The notes under the pieces are model-generated. The model saw only the letters and a program-made list of their open reading frames with translations, was not told the origin of the DNA and ran no database searches. This document shows positions 54,294-63,651 of a stretch of DNA of 64,000 nucleotides, piece after piece. The position numbers and the translations under genes are program-made. The stretch lies in the IMG/VR virus record IMGVR_UViG_3300042463_000877, positions 24,403 through 88,402 of that record, one strand, 5' to 3'. How positions within the stretch are numbered: position 1 is the stretch's first letter; each line of letters starts with the position of its first letter. Origin of the DNA: a virus.

Positions 54294-55466
54294 ATGGAAG
54301 AGCAAAAGTATTATTTTAAAATTTCTAGAGAAAACATATTAGGTGATATTGTACAAGTACCTTATACTGGTGAAACAGACATCACAGTTTCAATAGACCC
54401 TTGTTGTCCTATAACATCAACAACAGTAAATACCTTGACTGGAACGACTGGTTATTATTTACCAATGGACTACTTATTGTCTGCAGGACCAAATAATCAG
54501 TCATTACTTACTTGTTTAACAGTACCACTTCTTTTCACACAAACAGCAATAGATATTGGATATTACACACCTTTTGATGGTGCCGTACTACAAAAAGATG
54601 TTATTATTAATTTTTTATGGTCGGCGGATACAAGTTCACCTTATACTGTAACTTTTTTTAATACTTCAGAAAAAGAACTTAAAAAATTCTTAACACTAAG
54701 TAAGTACACATTAGATTGGGGTGATGGTTCACCTATAACAACCTTAACGAGTAGTTCACCTATAACACATACTTATGTTAATTCACCACAAGATTATGTT
54801 ATTAAATTGGAATCTAAGTCACCTTGGGGTATATCAAATGTAGAAAAACCAATTAAATTACCATATACCGGACTAACAATAGATAATCCACAAGGTACCG
54901 CGTATTTTACACCAGCAGGTTGTACCTGGACTGGAACACCAGTTAGTTATGACTACATATTTACTGGTGACTCAAATACAAACATTCTTGACTATGATAG
55001 TAATAATTATACAACAGTTCCTTTTTTAATTACTGGTTTTACACAAAGTAGTGTAAACGATCTTGCGGTTTATGGACCAAAATTTAATTTATTTGGTGGA
55101 AAGTTCAAACTTAATATACCAATAACTGGAAACTCTGGAACACAGGGTGTTTATTTAGGTCCAGACCCAACAAATAGTTATACGGCATATACAATAGATA
55201 ATATTTTATATTGGGATTTGTCCGATGGTACTACAATTTATTTTATTTCTTCTTATGGTATAGATGTAGATTTATTCACACTATCAGCAATAACAAAAAA
55301 CGAGGCATTACTCAATGTTATTGATGAACCAGCGATTGAATCGGAGTTATTTATAGAACGTGGCAAGGTTTCGGGACTAGAAACAATGCAGAGACTTGGT
55401 GAAATAGATAACTTGGGAGATATAACCAAGTATGGTTATGGATTTTTTAGAGTCAAAAAATTCTAA
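54294..55466 (+). CDS. Virion structural protein with PKD-like domain (390 aa)
   Basis: Residues about 140-185 (YTLDWGDGSPITTLTSSSPI, then HTYVNSPQDYVIKLES) match the PKD/Ig-like pattern WGDGS...HTY, common in surface adhesins of Bacteroidota and in phage fibres. The remainder is beta-rich, with Thr/Ser stretches and a C-terminal helix near ERGKVSGLETMQRLGEIDNL. Probably an exposed baseplate or fibre-attachment protein. It begins 1 nt after the upstream stop. Confidence 0.75.
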   Translation: MEEQKYYFKISRENILGDIVQVPYTGETDITVSIDPCCPITSTTVNTLTGTTGYYLPMDYLLSAGPNNQSLLTCLTVPLLFTQTAIDIGYYTPFDGAVLQKDVIINFLWSADTSSPYTVTFFNTSEKELKKFLTLSKYTLDWGDGSPITTLTSSSPITHTYVNSPQDYVIKLESKSPWGISNVEKPIKLPYTGLTIDNPQGTAYFTPAGCTWTGTPVSYDYIFTGDSNTNILDYDSNNYTTVPFLITGFTQSSVNDLAVYGPKFNLFGGKFKLNIPITGNSGTQGVYLGPDPTNSYTAYTIDNILYWDLSDGTTIYFISSYGIDVDLFTLSAITKNEALLNVIDEPAIESELFIERGKVSGLETMQRLGEIDNLGDITKYGYGFFRVKKF

Positions 55467-55509
55467 AAGGTCGTATTTATTAAAAGATAAACATTATAAA
55501 TAATTAAAA

Positions 55510-56418
55510 GTGGCAACAGGAAATTACGGAACCATAAGACCAGCAGATGTTAGTCCAGAAGATGTTGAAATTATATTAAATTACACACCTTCAAGAGACG
55601 ACACGGATAATTTTTTACTTACAAAATTAGATGCTAGGGCGGTTCTAAAACCATATTTTCATAATATTAATACTGGTGGAAACGCTAATGTAGAGATTTT
55701 GGGTGGACTTTACAATCTTAAATTACCTGCTGACCAATTTAATAAATTAGGTATATATACACTATATATTAGACCAGCGGAAATCAGAACAAAAATAACA
55801 GATTGTGGCGTATTATCATCATTACCAAACGTTCAAGGAATTGTTATTGATATTAATAACGTACCAAGTACATTTAGAAATAAATTTGTTAATCAAGGTT
55901 TAATTGGTTTTAGAGTTGAATATTTAAACGATAACGGAACAAAAATTCCTAACTTTTTTAGACTTATAACATCTTCGTTTTATTGTGAACCAGTTTATGT
56001 TAACTTAACAAATACATCACAAAAAGCTGTAAGATATAGATACGTTGAGGGTGTTACAAATTTACTTTTTTGTACTCTTTCACCATCATCGTCACCAACA
56101 AACAAACCAAATGCTATTCCATTTATTGGTCAACCAAATCAAAATATAATAATAACAAATACATTTTTTAATCCAATAACAACTGAAATTGAAATTGTTG
56201 AACACGATGTTTCGACACTTGCAATCGCCCTTTACGGCAATCAAACCAAATCTATTGACGATGGTGTTTATACAATTTACGATAGTCAAAATAACATTTA
56301 TAAACAATACAATCTATATGAAATTCGTGATCAATTTAATGAATTATTATTTGAAGTTAGACAAGATAGGGGAACAAATATAGACTTTAGTAAAGCATTC
56401 AATAACATAACAGGATAA
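55510..56418 (+). CDS. Virion structural protein (302 aa), GTG start
   Basis: Start is GTG at 55510 (MATGNYGTIRPADVSPED), after A-rich AATTAAAA; no upstream ATG in frame looks better. The product is beta-rich, with NILSxx-type strands (GGLYNLKLPADQFNKLGIYT; FSKAFNNITG at the end). It has no recognised enzymatic motif. Its stop shares the A of the next ATG (TAATG at 56416-56420). Probably an accessory of the gp7-like wedge protein. Confidence 0.75.
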   Translation: MATGNYGTIRPADVSPEDVEIILNYTPSRDDTDNFLLTKLDARAVLKPYFHNINTGGNANVEILGGLYNLKLPADQFNKLGIYTLYIRPAEIRTKITDCGVLSSLPNVQGIVIDINNVPSTFRNKFVNQGLIGFRVEYLNDNGTKIPNFFRLITSSFYCEPVYVNLTNTSQKAVRYRYVEGVTNLLFCTLSPSSSPTNKPNAIPFIGQPNQNIIITNTFFNPITTEIEIVEHDVSTLAIALYGNQTKSIDDGVYTIYDSQNNIYKQYNLYEIRDQFNELLFEVRQDRGTNIDFSKAFNNITG

Positions 56419-59400
56419 TGGCTATAAATAAGTTTACATGCCCACCACAAGCATCCGGTCAAGGATCCTTTTCTGACAATCTAGTTGGTTTACAATTAGT
56501 TGATGGTGGTGGACTTACCCAAGCAAATTTTGCCTTCACAACTAATATTACAGAAAAACAAGATAGGAATTTTGAGATTGGTTCGTTTTCAGACCCAATT
56601 TCACTCGACACTATGAATATATCTAATGTCGAAGAATCAAAAATGATTATTGCAAATAATTTCCAGGTATATCCAAATTACGATTTATCTCAAGTTACAA
56701 ACTTTACATTATATGGTTCTTTGGTACTAAGATTTTCGGCTTCGATTAAAAAGATAATTAATTTTTTTCCAGCAGCTCTTGAAGTTACAAACCCAAGAAT
56801 AAATTACTTAACTGGAACAACAGCAATAAATATTGTTTACAATTCTGTTGAAAACGAAACAAAACTTGAGTTAGAGTTAGAAAATATTAATAATCCATTT
56901 GGAATTGATTTTACAGTTAATGCTGAAAAAAATTTCCAAGCTACTGAATTATCTATTTCAACTTTAAGAAATTTAAAAACTAACTATTCAAAATATGTAG
57001 TTATTGTTGATGATAAACATTACCCAATAAATGAAATTGTACCAGTAACAAATGGAGACCAGGTCTTAACAATTTATGTCGAAGGGAACGCATTTTCTGG
57101 TAATTCGGTTAGTTACGACAATATAATAGTTAGACCTAGTGATTTTTATGTTAATAAAGTTTTTAACGAAGATTTTGATGAGGTAGAAAATTTCTTATTA
57201 AATAGAAATAACACACCAATCTATACATCTTATTTTTCAGTACCAATTGAAAATGAAGATGGTACTTTTACGTTCAGTTATAAAGCATTAAGATTTCCAA
57301 AAAACGGTCCTTGGAATTTAGATTTACAAACTAGGTCATTTGATAATTATTTGTCCGAACTTAACAGTTTTGCAACAAGTCTTGATTTATATAAAACAAA
57401 TTTAATTTCTAGGTTTTTAACAACAGCATCCATAAAAGAATTTGATACTGTAGATAAAAAAGTTGAAAAAGTACTGCAAATCTATGGAAGAAGTTTTGAT
57501 GAAACTAAAACATTTATTGATGCTCTATCAACAATGAACTCAGTTAGGTATAATGTTAAAAATGATATACCATCACAATTACTTAAGAATTTAGCCGAAA
57601 CATTAGGTTGGAAAATAAATATGTCACCAATCACTGAAGAGAATTTCTTAAACTCTGTTTTTAGTACAAGTGAAAGTGGTTTTAGTGGCGTACCAGTAGG
57701 TAAGACACCAGATGAAATAAACTACCAGTACTTTAGAAATTTAATTTTAAATTCGGCATTTCTTTTCAAATCAAAAGGAACTAGAAAATCTATAGAAATA
57801 CTTTTAAGGTTGGTTGGAGCACCAGAATTTCTAGTTGACTTCAACGAGTACATTTATATTGCGGATCAAAGAATTAATATAAACGAATTTGATTCTAAAT
57901 TTAGCATTGTTGCTACAGGGACATATGTTGAATCAATACCAGTTTTGGACCCAACAGATGTTTATTCTGTTATGGGTGTACAATATACCGGGGTTACAAC
58001 TTCAAGTAAAATAATCGACATTTCTTTAACTAGAGAAGATTACCCAATAGATAGTTTTGGTTGCCCAAGTACACCAGTGGATAGTGAAAATTATTATTTC
58101 CAAATTGGTGGTGGATGGTTCGAATCAACACCACAACATAGAATGCCAGAAAAAATAGATTTAACTACATCTGTTTTCACTGGTTCAAATCCTAGTTATC
58201 AAACCCAACTATTACCATTTAATTATGGTGAAGAATACCTAGAAAGATATAGGAAGTTTCCATATATGGATTTAGGATTTAGACTTAGAAGAGTTATAGA
58301 TAACAAAAAAAGTTGGTACGATAATGAAAGTGATTTGAGAAAAAGTTCTGATGGTAATTTTAATGCTTATTATTATGCTTCAGATGACTGTCTTGTTTTG
58401 AATGTTAAAAATGTTGATGTTATGTTGAACCCAAGTTTTGGTTTGGTATATGATGTTTGGAGCATGTCAAGACAATATAATTTTCCAATTCCAAACGAAG
58501 GTTTAAATTATGTACAGCCAACTTATTGTAACCCAAATCCAAACACACCTTACCCAAAAAGAGGTGGTATAGATTGGACTGAAATTGTACCAAAACCAAA
58601 AGAAAAAACTTTTTTTGAATTTGCACAAACTTTCTGGCGAAATATGATTAACGTTAGAAATAGACAATTTATTACAGATGGTAAGACAGGTGGTTACCCA
58701 ACACTATCGTCAATATATTGGAAATATTTAGAGTCACAACAATTAGCAGGAATTAAAAATGATAATTTTAATTATCAAACAATGTTGGACTACATTAATG
58801 GTATTGGTGATTACTGGATAAGACTAGTAGAACAAATGGTTCCAGCAACAACAATTTGGAACACCGGAGTTAGATTAGAAAATTCAATATTCCATAGACA
58901 AAAATTTGTGTGGAGAAGACAATTTGGTTGTAAAATTGTACCGATTCCTTGTAAACCTTGTTCATTAGTAACCCAGTTATTTGCATACGATTGCCCAACA
59001 CAATTCCTTAGATGTGGACTATATCCTTGGACATACAACCCTATCGGTGGTAGATTTGGTGTTTTACTAACAACCGCTTTAAATTCTTATTTAGAAAGTC
59101 AAGGACTATCTAATTTAGATCAGTGCCAACTTAATACCCTATATGTTCAATGGTATGTGATATCAAAATTAAATGGTATAACATTGTCAAGTGATTTATT
59201 TAGTGAAACTTATGGGTACCAAAATTACCCAACTGATTCGGAATGGATTACTGGTGTTGAAACAATACTAACAGAAATTGAAAACGATGGATATACGTAT
59301 GATATTAATGTTAATAGTGAAATTTTAACTATTTATAATGTTAATTGTACACCTTTCGACGATGAAGATATCTTTACACTTGAGCTAGGTATAAACTTTA

Positions 59401-59423
59401 CTATACTTTGTGCAGAACAATGA
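56418..59423 (+). CDS. Baseplate wedge protein (T4 gp7 / tail protein I-like)
   Basis: 1001 residues, close to T4 gp7 (1032 aa). The middle (LLKNLAETLGWKINMSPITE; FLFKSKGTRKSIEILLRLVG, near 450) is the pattern of tail protein I/gp7: fully folded helical block with KSKGTRxSIExLLRxxG. Downstream of it are beta-rich regions and a Trp-rich segment (EFAQTFWRNMINVRNRQFIT). The C-terminal 60 residues (NYPTDSEWITGVETILTEIE) resemble the end of the next protein. It is coupled to both neighbours by overlapping codons (TAATG, ATGA). Confidence 0.82.
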   Translation: MAINKFTCPPQASGQGSFSDNLVGLQLVDGGGLTQANFAFTTNITEKQDRNFEIGSFSDPISLDTMNISNVEESKMIIANNFQVYPNYDLSQVTNFTLYGSLVLRFSASIKKIINFFPAALEVTNPRINYLTGTTAINIVYNSVENETKLELELENINNPFGIDFTVNAEKNFQATELSISTLRNLKTNYSKYVVIVDDKHYPINEIVPVTNGDQVLTIYVEGNAFSGNSVSYDNIIVRPSDFYVNKVFNEDFDEVENFLLNRNNTPIYTSYFSVPIENEDGTFTFSYKALRFPKNGPWNLDLQTRSFDNYLSELNSFATSLDLYKTNLISRFLTTASIKEFDTVDKKVEKVLQIYGRSFDETKTFIDALSTMNSVRYNVKNDIPSQLLKNLAETLGWKINMSPITEENFLNSVFSTSESGFSGVPVGKTPDEINYQYFRNLILNSAFLFKSKGTRKSIEILLRLVGAPEFLVDFNEYIYIADQRININEFDSKFSIVATGTYVESIPVLDPTDVYSVMGVQYTGVTTSSKIIDISLTREDYPIDSFGCPSTPVDSENYYFQIGGGWFESTPQHRMPEKIDLTTSVFTGSNPSYQTQLLPFNYGEEYLERYRKFPYMDLGFRLRRVIDNKKSWYDNESDLRKSSDGNFNAYYYASDDCLVLNVKNVDVMLNPSFGLVYDVWSMSRQYNFPIPNEGLNYVQPTYCNPNPNTPYPKRGGIDWTEIVPKPKEKTFFEFAQTFWRNMINVRNRQFITDGKTGGYPTLSSIYWKYLESQQLAGIKNDNFNYQTMLDYINGIGDYWIRLVEQMVPATTIWNTGVRLENSIFHRQKFVWRRQFGCKIVPIPCKPCSLVTQLFAYDCPTQFLRCGLYPWTYNPIGGRFGVLLTTALNSYLESQGLSNLDQCQLNTLYVQWYVISKLNGITLSSDLFSETYGYQNYPTDSEWITGVETILTEIENDGYTYDINVNSEILTIYNVNCTPFDDEDIFTLELGINFTILCAEQ

Positions 59424-61618
59424 GTTTTATAACATTTCCATCAATATTAATAACAGGCGATTGTAGTAATACATCTTCTGGTGTTCTACAATTTGAAATA
59501 GTTGGAGGTAGTCCTGATTGGATTGTCTATGAAGGTCCTAGTGTTAGTGGTTTATTACCAACCTCAGCGGTTACATCTTTAGACCCTTTTTATTATGTTA
59601 ATAATTTACCAGTTGGGAATTATAATTTAACAATTCAGGACTCTGATTTACCACCAACAATACAATACCTATCTTTTACAATTTCATCTGGTGTAACAGT
59701 TTCACTTACTTGTGAAGGAACAACTTGTAATCTTAATAACGGCTCTATAACGGCAACTACTGAAACATATGTTAATGGAACCGAAATATATTTATACGAC
59801 ATTTTAAATAATTACATTGATAGTGGTACCACATCGACATTACAAAACTATGTTGTTTTTAACAACCTTTCACCAGATTCTTATTACGTTGATGCGTTTG
59901 ATAATGGTGGTTGTTCTGGTACTTCAGAATCTTGTGTGATTAGGTCTTCTACAAATTTTACATTTGGGTATTATAAGGTAAATTCGGCTGGGTGTGTACC
60001 AGGAATTAATAATGGAAAAATATACATTACTGGTCTTACAAGCCCAACAAGTGCTTATACAATAAATTGGTTAGCCAATGTTAATGGACAAACTGGAACT
60101 ACTGTAACGGGTTTAACACAAGGTCTTTACCCTGTTGAAATTACAAATTCCGAAGGGTGTACAAATGTTGATTATATACAAATAGATGAGGTACAACCTA
60201 TTCAAATTATAAGTGTTATAACACAACAACCAACTTGTTTACAACCAGATGGTGAATTAAGTGTTGTGATAGATGGTGGAACGGCACCATATTATTATAG
60301 TGGATCAAACAATGATGTTTCAGTAACTTTTGATACAAACTATACATTTACTGGTTTATCTTCTGGTCAATTTTCATTCTCCGTTACAGATTCGGCACTA
60401 TGTACCGTAACTGGTCAGTACACACTTTCACCACCAAATTCGTTTGCTTCGGTTGATTTAATAACAACAAATTCAAATTGTAATGCAAATAATGGTATTT
60501 TAGATGTTTATATTAATAATGGTATTGGAAGTGGAAATTATACATTCACATTATCTGGTGCAAATGGAACATATATATCAAACATAGTTGGTGGGGTTTA
60601 TAAACAATTCGCCTCACTAGGTAATGGCTCATATACTTTATTTATTGATAATAACTTAGGCTGTGTTTACACTGGGACAACAAGTATTTCATCTGTTGAT
60701 AAATTTGTAATTTCGGCATCAACAACTGGGACAACTTGTGGCCTTTCAAATGGAAAATTCAGTGTCTCTGTTTCAAGCGGTGCAACATTTCCAATAGTTT
60801 ATAGTTTAACTGGACCTACAAATATACCTTTTCAGTTTAATGGTAATTTTAATGGTCTACCATCTGGAAACTACACATTATCTGTTACAGATAGTACTGG
60901 ATGTGTTCAGTACAAACCAATATTTATTGCACCATCAAGTAGTGTTTATTTTGACTTTGTAACCTTTAATCCTGTTTTTGGAAATGATGGTGAAATAGAT
61001 GTTCTAATTACAAGTGGAACACCACCATTTACATTTAATTGGACAGGAAATGTGGGATTACAAACTGGTCTTATTATTACCGGTCTAACATCTGGGACAT
61101 ATTCTTGTACCGTAATCGATTCTAATGGATGTTCATTTACTAGAACAACAAAATTAAAAGGTACAGAAATTTTAGGAACATACACAACTTTTGAAATCTG
61201 TGAGGGTAATTTCCAAAATTCTGAACTAATAGGAAAAAGAGGAATTAAACAAATGTTTAACGAGGGGTTCTATGATTTAACTTCAGGTGATACAAACTGC
61301 ATTGTAAATGAAGCTAAATTTAGTGTCCAGGTTACAGTTGGTACAGAAACAAAACAAGACATATTTTATATATCAAACGGACTTAATGACTTTCCAAATG
61401 ACCAAGACTGGGGACTTGGATTAAAAAACATTTTAGAAACATTTGTTGGTATCGGTGAAGTTATTATTGATTACACAAATAATAAAATTACTATAACAAA
61501 TGATTGTAGTGAAATTGAAAAAAATTGTAGAAAGGAAACGTATAATTTATTAAATGATACAAAAATCATCTCAAATCTAGTAATAGAATATAATATATCT
61601 TGTGTTTCTTGTGATTGA
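59420..61618 (+). CDS. SprB-repeat virion protein (732 aa)
   Basis: The ATG at 59420 overlaps the previous stop (ATGA); a start at 59408 would extend into the upstream gene. Six repeats of SprB type (C-x-x-x-NG-x-x-x-V...G-T-x-P-Y-x-Y...GLxSGxYxxSVTDSxGC) lie at about residues 95-130, 190-250, 270-330, 350-415, 440-495 and 520-570. SprB-type repeats are typical of gliding-motility adhesins of Bacteroidota, a hint to host. The C-terminal domain (about 580-700; TFEICEGNFQNSELIGKRGI, FPNDQDWGLGLKNILETFVG) resembles the end of the gp7-like protein. Probably an exposed fibre or baseplate-tip protein. Confidence 0.82.
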   Translation: MSFITFPSILITGDCSNTSSGVLQFEIVGGSPDWIVYEGPSVSGLLPTSAVTSLDPFYYVNNLPVGNYNLTIQDSDLPPTIQYLSFTISSGVTVSLTCEGTTCNLNNGSITATTETYVNGTEIYLYDILNNYIDSGTTSTLQNYVVFNNLSPDSYYVDAFDNGGCSGTSESCVIRSSTNFTFGYYKVNSAGCVPGINNGKIYITGLTSPTSAYTINWLANVNGQTGTTVTGLTQGLYPVEITNSEGCTNVDYIQIDEVQPIQIISVITQQPTCLQPDGELSVVIDGGTAPYYYSGSNNDVSVTFDTNYTFTGLSSGQFSFSVTDSALCTVTGQYTLSPPNSFASVDLITTNSNCNANNGILDVYINNGIGSGNYTFTLSGANGTYISNIVGGVYKQFASLGNGSYTLFIDNNLGCVYTGTTSISSVDKFVISASTTGTTCGLSNGKFSVSVSSGATFPIVYSLTGPTNIPFQFNGNFNGLPSGNYTLSVTDSTGCVQYKPIFIAPSSSVYFDFVTFNPVFGNDGEIDVLITSGTPPFTFNWTGNVGLQTGLIITGLTSGTYSCTVIDSNGCSFTRTTKLKGTEILGTYTTFEICEGNFQNSELIGKRGIKQMFNEGFYDLTSGDTNCIVNEAKFSVQVTVGTETKQDIFYISNGLNDFPNDQDWGLGLKNILETFVGIGEVIIDYTNNKITITNDCSEIEKNCRKETYNLLNDTKIISNLVIEYNISCVSCD

Positions 61619-61620
61619 TT

Positions 61621-61917
61621 ATGACAAATTTAACTATAAATTCAATAACTGGTTTAGTACCACCATTTAGTGGTTACGCTTGTGATGTTTATGGTAATCA
61701 ATGTTTTTATATTGGTGAAATAATAACAACGCCAGTTACAATAACCTTACCATCACAATTTGATACAGCACCAGCCATAGGTTTAAAACTGATTGATTCT
61801 ACTGGTTGTGAAAAATTAATAACACTTATTTGTATTGAAGCTGAACCAGTTGAAAAACAATATCAAGATGGTGACGACTTCTTCTTTATGGATTATCAAA
61901 TTTATCAGTTCCAATAA
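61621..61917 (+). CDS. Small virion-type protein (98 aa)
   Basis: ATG 61621 (MTNLTINSITGLVPPFSGYA); a TTG at 61615 would add only two residues. 98 residues with four Cys and a beta-rich core (TPVTITLPSQFDTAPAIGLK), C-terminus DDFFFMDYQIYQFQ. It looks like a single SprB-like or Ig-like domain. It begins 2 nt after the SprB-repeat gene's stop, so the pair is probably one assembly unit. Confidence 0.75.
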   Translation: MTNLTINSITGLVPPFSGYACDVYGNQCFYIGEIITTPVTITLPSQFDTAPAIGLKLIDSTGCEKLITLICIEAEPVEKQYQDGDDFFFMDYQIYQFQ

Positions 61918-61929
61918 TAAAACTTAATG

Positions 61930-61943
61930 TATTTATAAATAAA
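61930..61943 (+). promoter_or_regulatory. TATTTATMAATAAA motif before second fibre gene
   Basis: TATTTATAAATAAA, containing exact TATAAATA, ends 7 nt before the ATG at 61951, the clearest copy with the shortest spacing. Confidence 0.6.
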
Positions 61944-61950
61944 ACTATAG

Positions 61951-63651
61951 ATGGCATTTCTTACCGACAGAACATTAGCAACAGGAGTTACATTACAAGA
62001 TTTAATACATATTGTGATTACTGGTGATACATCACAAAATCCAGCTGGTTCATCATATAAAGCAACAATACAACAAGTATCTGACGCAATATTATCTGGA
62101 TTTACTGGAAATACACAATTATATGAAGTAGGACTTGGCACAGACTCAACACAGAGAGTTGGTTTTAATAATGATGCTAGTGGTAATTGTTCATTAGTAA
62201 GTGGTGGGTTTTGTAACACAGCTAGTGGATATTGGGCCGTTGTTTCTGGCGGATTGAATAACAAATCAATAGATCTTCTTGGTACTATTAGTGGTGGTCA
62301 AAATAATACAACCGGTGGTGAAGGATCAATAGTTGGTGGCGGAAGCTTTAATACAAGTGGTTGTAATACAGCTCTAAATAATTACACAACAATTAGTGGT
62401 GGGTTTTGTAACGTGGTGTTTGGAGGTGTTTCAGTAATAGGTGGAGGTGAAGGAAATACAATAGTAGATACGTGCTCAAGTTTAATCGGAGGAGGATGTT
62501 TAAATAAAATAGACACAATAACAACATCTGGAAGTTATTGTGTTTATGGGTCAACGATTGGTGGCGGTTCTTTTAACACAATATCATCTTATAGTGCTTA
62601 CTCTGATAGTTATGGAAATACAATTGCTGGAGGAACTTTTAATACAACACTTTCTTCATATTACAATGGTCAAACAATTAGTGGTGGTGTTAGAAATACA
62701 ACAAATGGTAATTATTCAACAATCGGCGGTGGATATTGTAATACAACAAATGGTTGTATGTCAACAATAAGTGGTGGATATTGTAATACAACTTCAGCAA
62801 TTTATACCACAATTTCAGGTGGTTACTACAATACGGTATCAGGAATTTATTCGGTTGTTTCTGGTGGTTTGGGAAACTCAGCATCTGGTTATGCAAATTC
62901 AATAAATGGAGGTACATTCAACGTCACAAATCAAGACTACTCTACTGTTGCCGGTGGTGGTAATAATACAGCAACACTGTTTTCAACAGTAAGTGGTGGT
63001 GGTAGCAATACCGCGTCATGTTACTCAACAATTGGTGGTGGTGTTGGAAATGAAGCCTTAAGTCTAAACTCAACAATTGCTGGAGGTGATACAAACAAAA
63101 CTTCTGGATGTAGATCGTTTGTTGGTGGTGGTAGATTAAATACAACACTATGTAGTTATTCATCTATTTTAGGAGGTTCTGGTAACACAGTAAACCATAT
63201 TTTATCAAGTGCTGTAGGTAAAGATGTTAAATCTGTTTCTGCTTGTACCCTACACGTAAATTATTTAGCATTACAGGATACACCAATTTTGGATCAATCT
63301 TTAACTGATTATTTAGTAAGAGATTCCGCAACAGGTGTTGTAAAATATAAAACAGCACAACCATCATATATAAACACAACAAGTGTTTCGGTATCAGGAT
63401 ATACCGCATCAACAAATTTCACATATTACGGTGTAACTTATAGTGGTGATACTGATATACAAATTCCTAGTCCATTAAGTTTAGATGGTTTTAATTTTAA
63501 AATAAAAGACGAAAGAGGAACTGCAGGTTCTTATAGAATAAGGGTAACACCAACAACTGGTTTAATAGATGGTAATACTTATATAGATATGAACATAAAC
63601 TATATGTCACTTACATTTGTGGCAAGAAATAATAATTGGTGGATAATATGA
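61951..63651 (+). CDS. Tail fibre with YadA-head-like repeats, second copy
   Basis: 566 residues. The N-terminus (MAFLTDRTLATGVTLQDLIH, then IVITGDTSQNPAGSSYKATI) is a short attachment region. From about residue 75 to 410 come head repeats (SGGxxNTxSGxxSTI); there are no inserted modules like those at 1-2105. The C-terminal 150 residues (TCTLHVNYLALQDTPILDQS; VSVSGYTASTNFTYYGVTYS; YRIRVTPTTGLIDGNTYIDM, then NINYMSLTFVARNNNWWII) form a beta-rich tip. Role inferred: trimeric receptor-binding fibre. Minus-strand frames over the repeats are shadows. The stop overlaps the next start (ATGA). Confidence 0.88.
   Translation: MAFLTDRTLATGVTLQDLIHIVITGDTSQNPAGSSYKATIQQVSDAILSGFTGNTQLYEVGLGTDSTQRVGFNNDASGNCSLVSGGFCNTASGYWAVVSGGLNNKSIDLLGTISGGQNNTTGGEGSIVGGGSFNTSGCNTALNNYTTISGGFCNVVFGGVSVIGGGEGNTIVDTCSSLIGGGCLNKIDTITTSGSYCVYGSTIGGGSFNTISSYSAYSDSYGNTIAGGTFNTTLSSYYNGQTISGGVRNTTNGNYSTIGGGYCNTTNGCMSTISGGYCNTTSAIYTTISGGYYNTVSGIYSVVSGGLGNSASGYANSINGGTFNVTNQDYSTVAGGGNNTATLFSTVSGGGSNTASCYSTIGGGVGNEALSLNSTIAGGDTNKTSGCRSFVGGGRLNTTLCSYSSILGGSGNTVNHILSSAVGKDVKSVSACTLHVNYLALQDTPILDQSLTDYLVRDSATGVVKYKTAQPSYINTTSVSVSGYTASTNFTYYGVTYSGDTDIQIPSPLSLDGFNFKIKDERGTAGSYRIRVTPTTGLIDGNTYIDMNINYMSLTFVARNNNWWII
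62190..63200 (+). repeat. Coding head repeats of the second fibre
   Basis: About 20 units encoding SGGxxNTxSGxxS, in frame throughout. Unit DNA is more diverged than in the fibre at 1-2105, but short blocks (AGTGGTGGATATTGTAATAC) recur and could support recombination between the two genes. Confidence 0.8.

Noticed and set aside
59408-59419. Upstream start of the SprB-repeat gene
   Set aside because: ATG 59420 gives the ATGA overlap usual here; the longer start adds only four residues.
61615-61620. TTG start of the 98-aa protein
   Set aside because: An ATG follows two codons later.
62540-63415. Plus- and minus-strand shadow ORFs over the second fibre
   Set aside because: Low-complexity products of the same head repeats in other frames.
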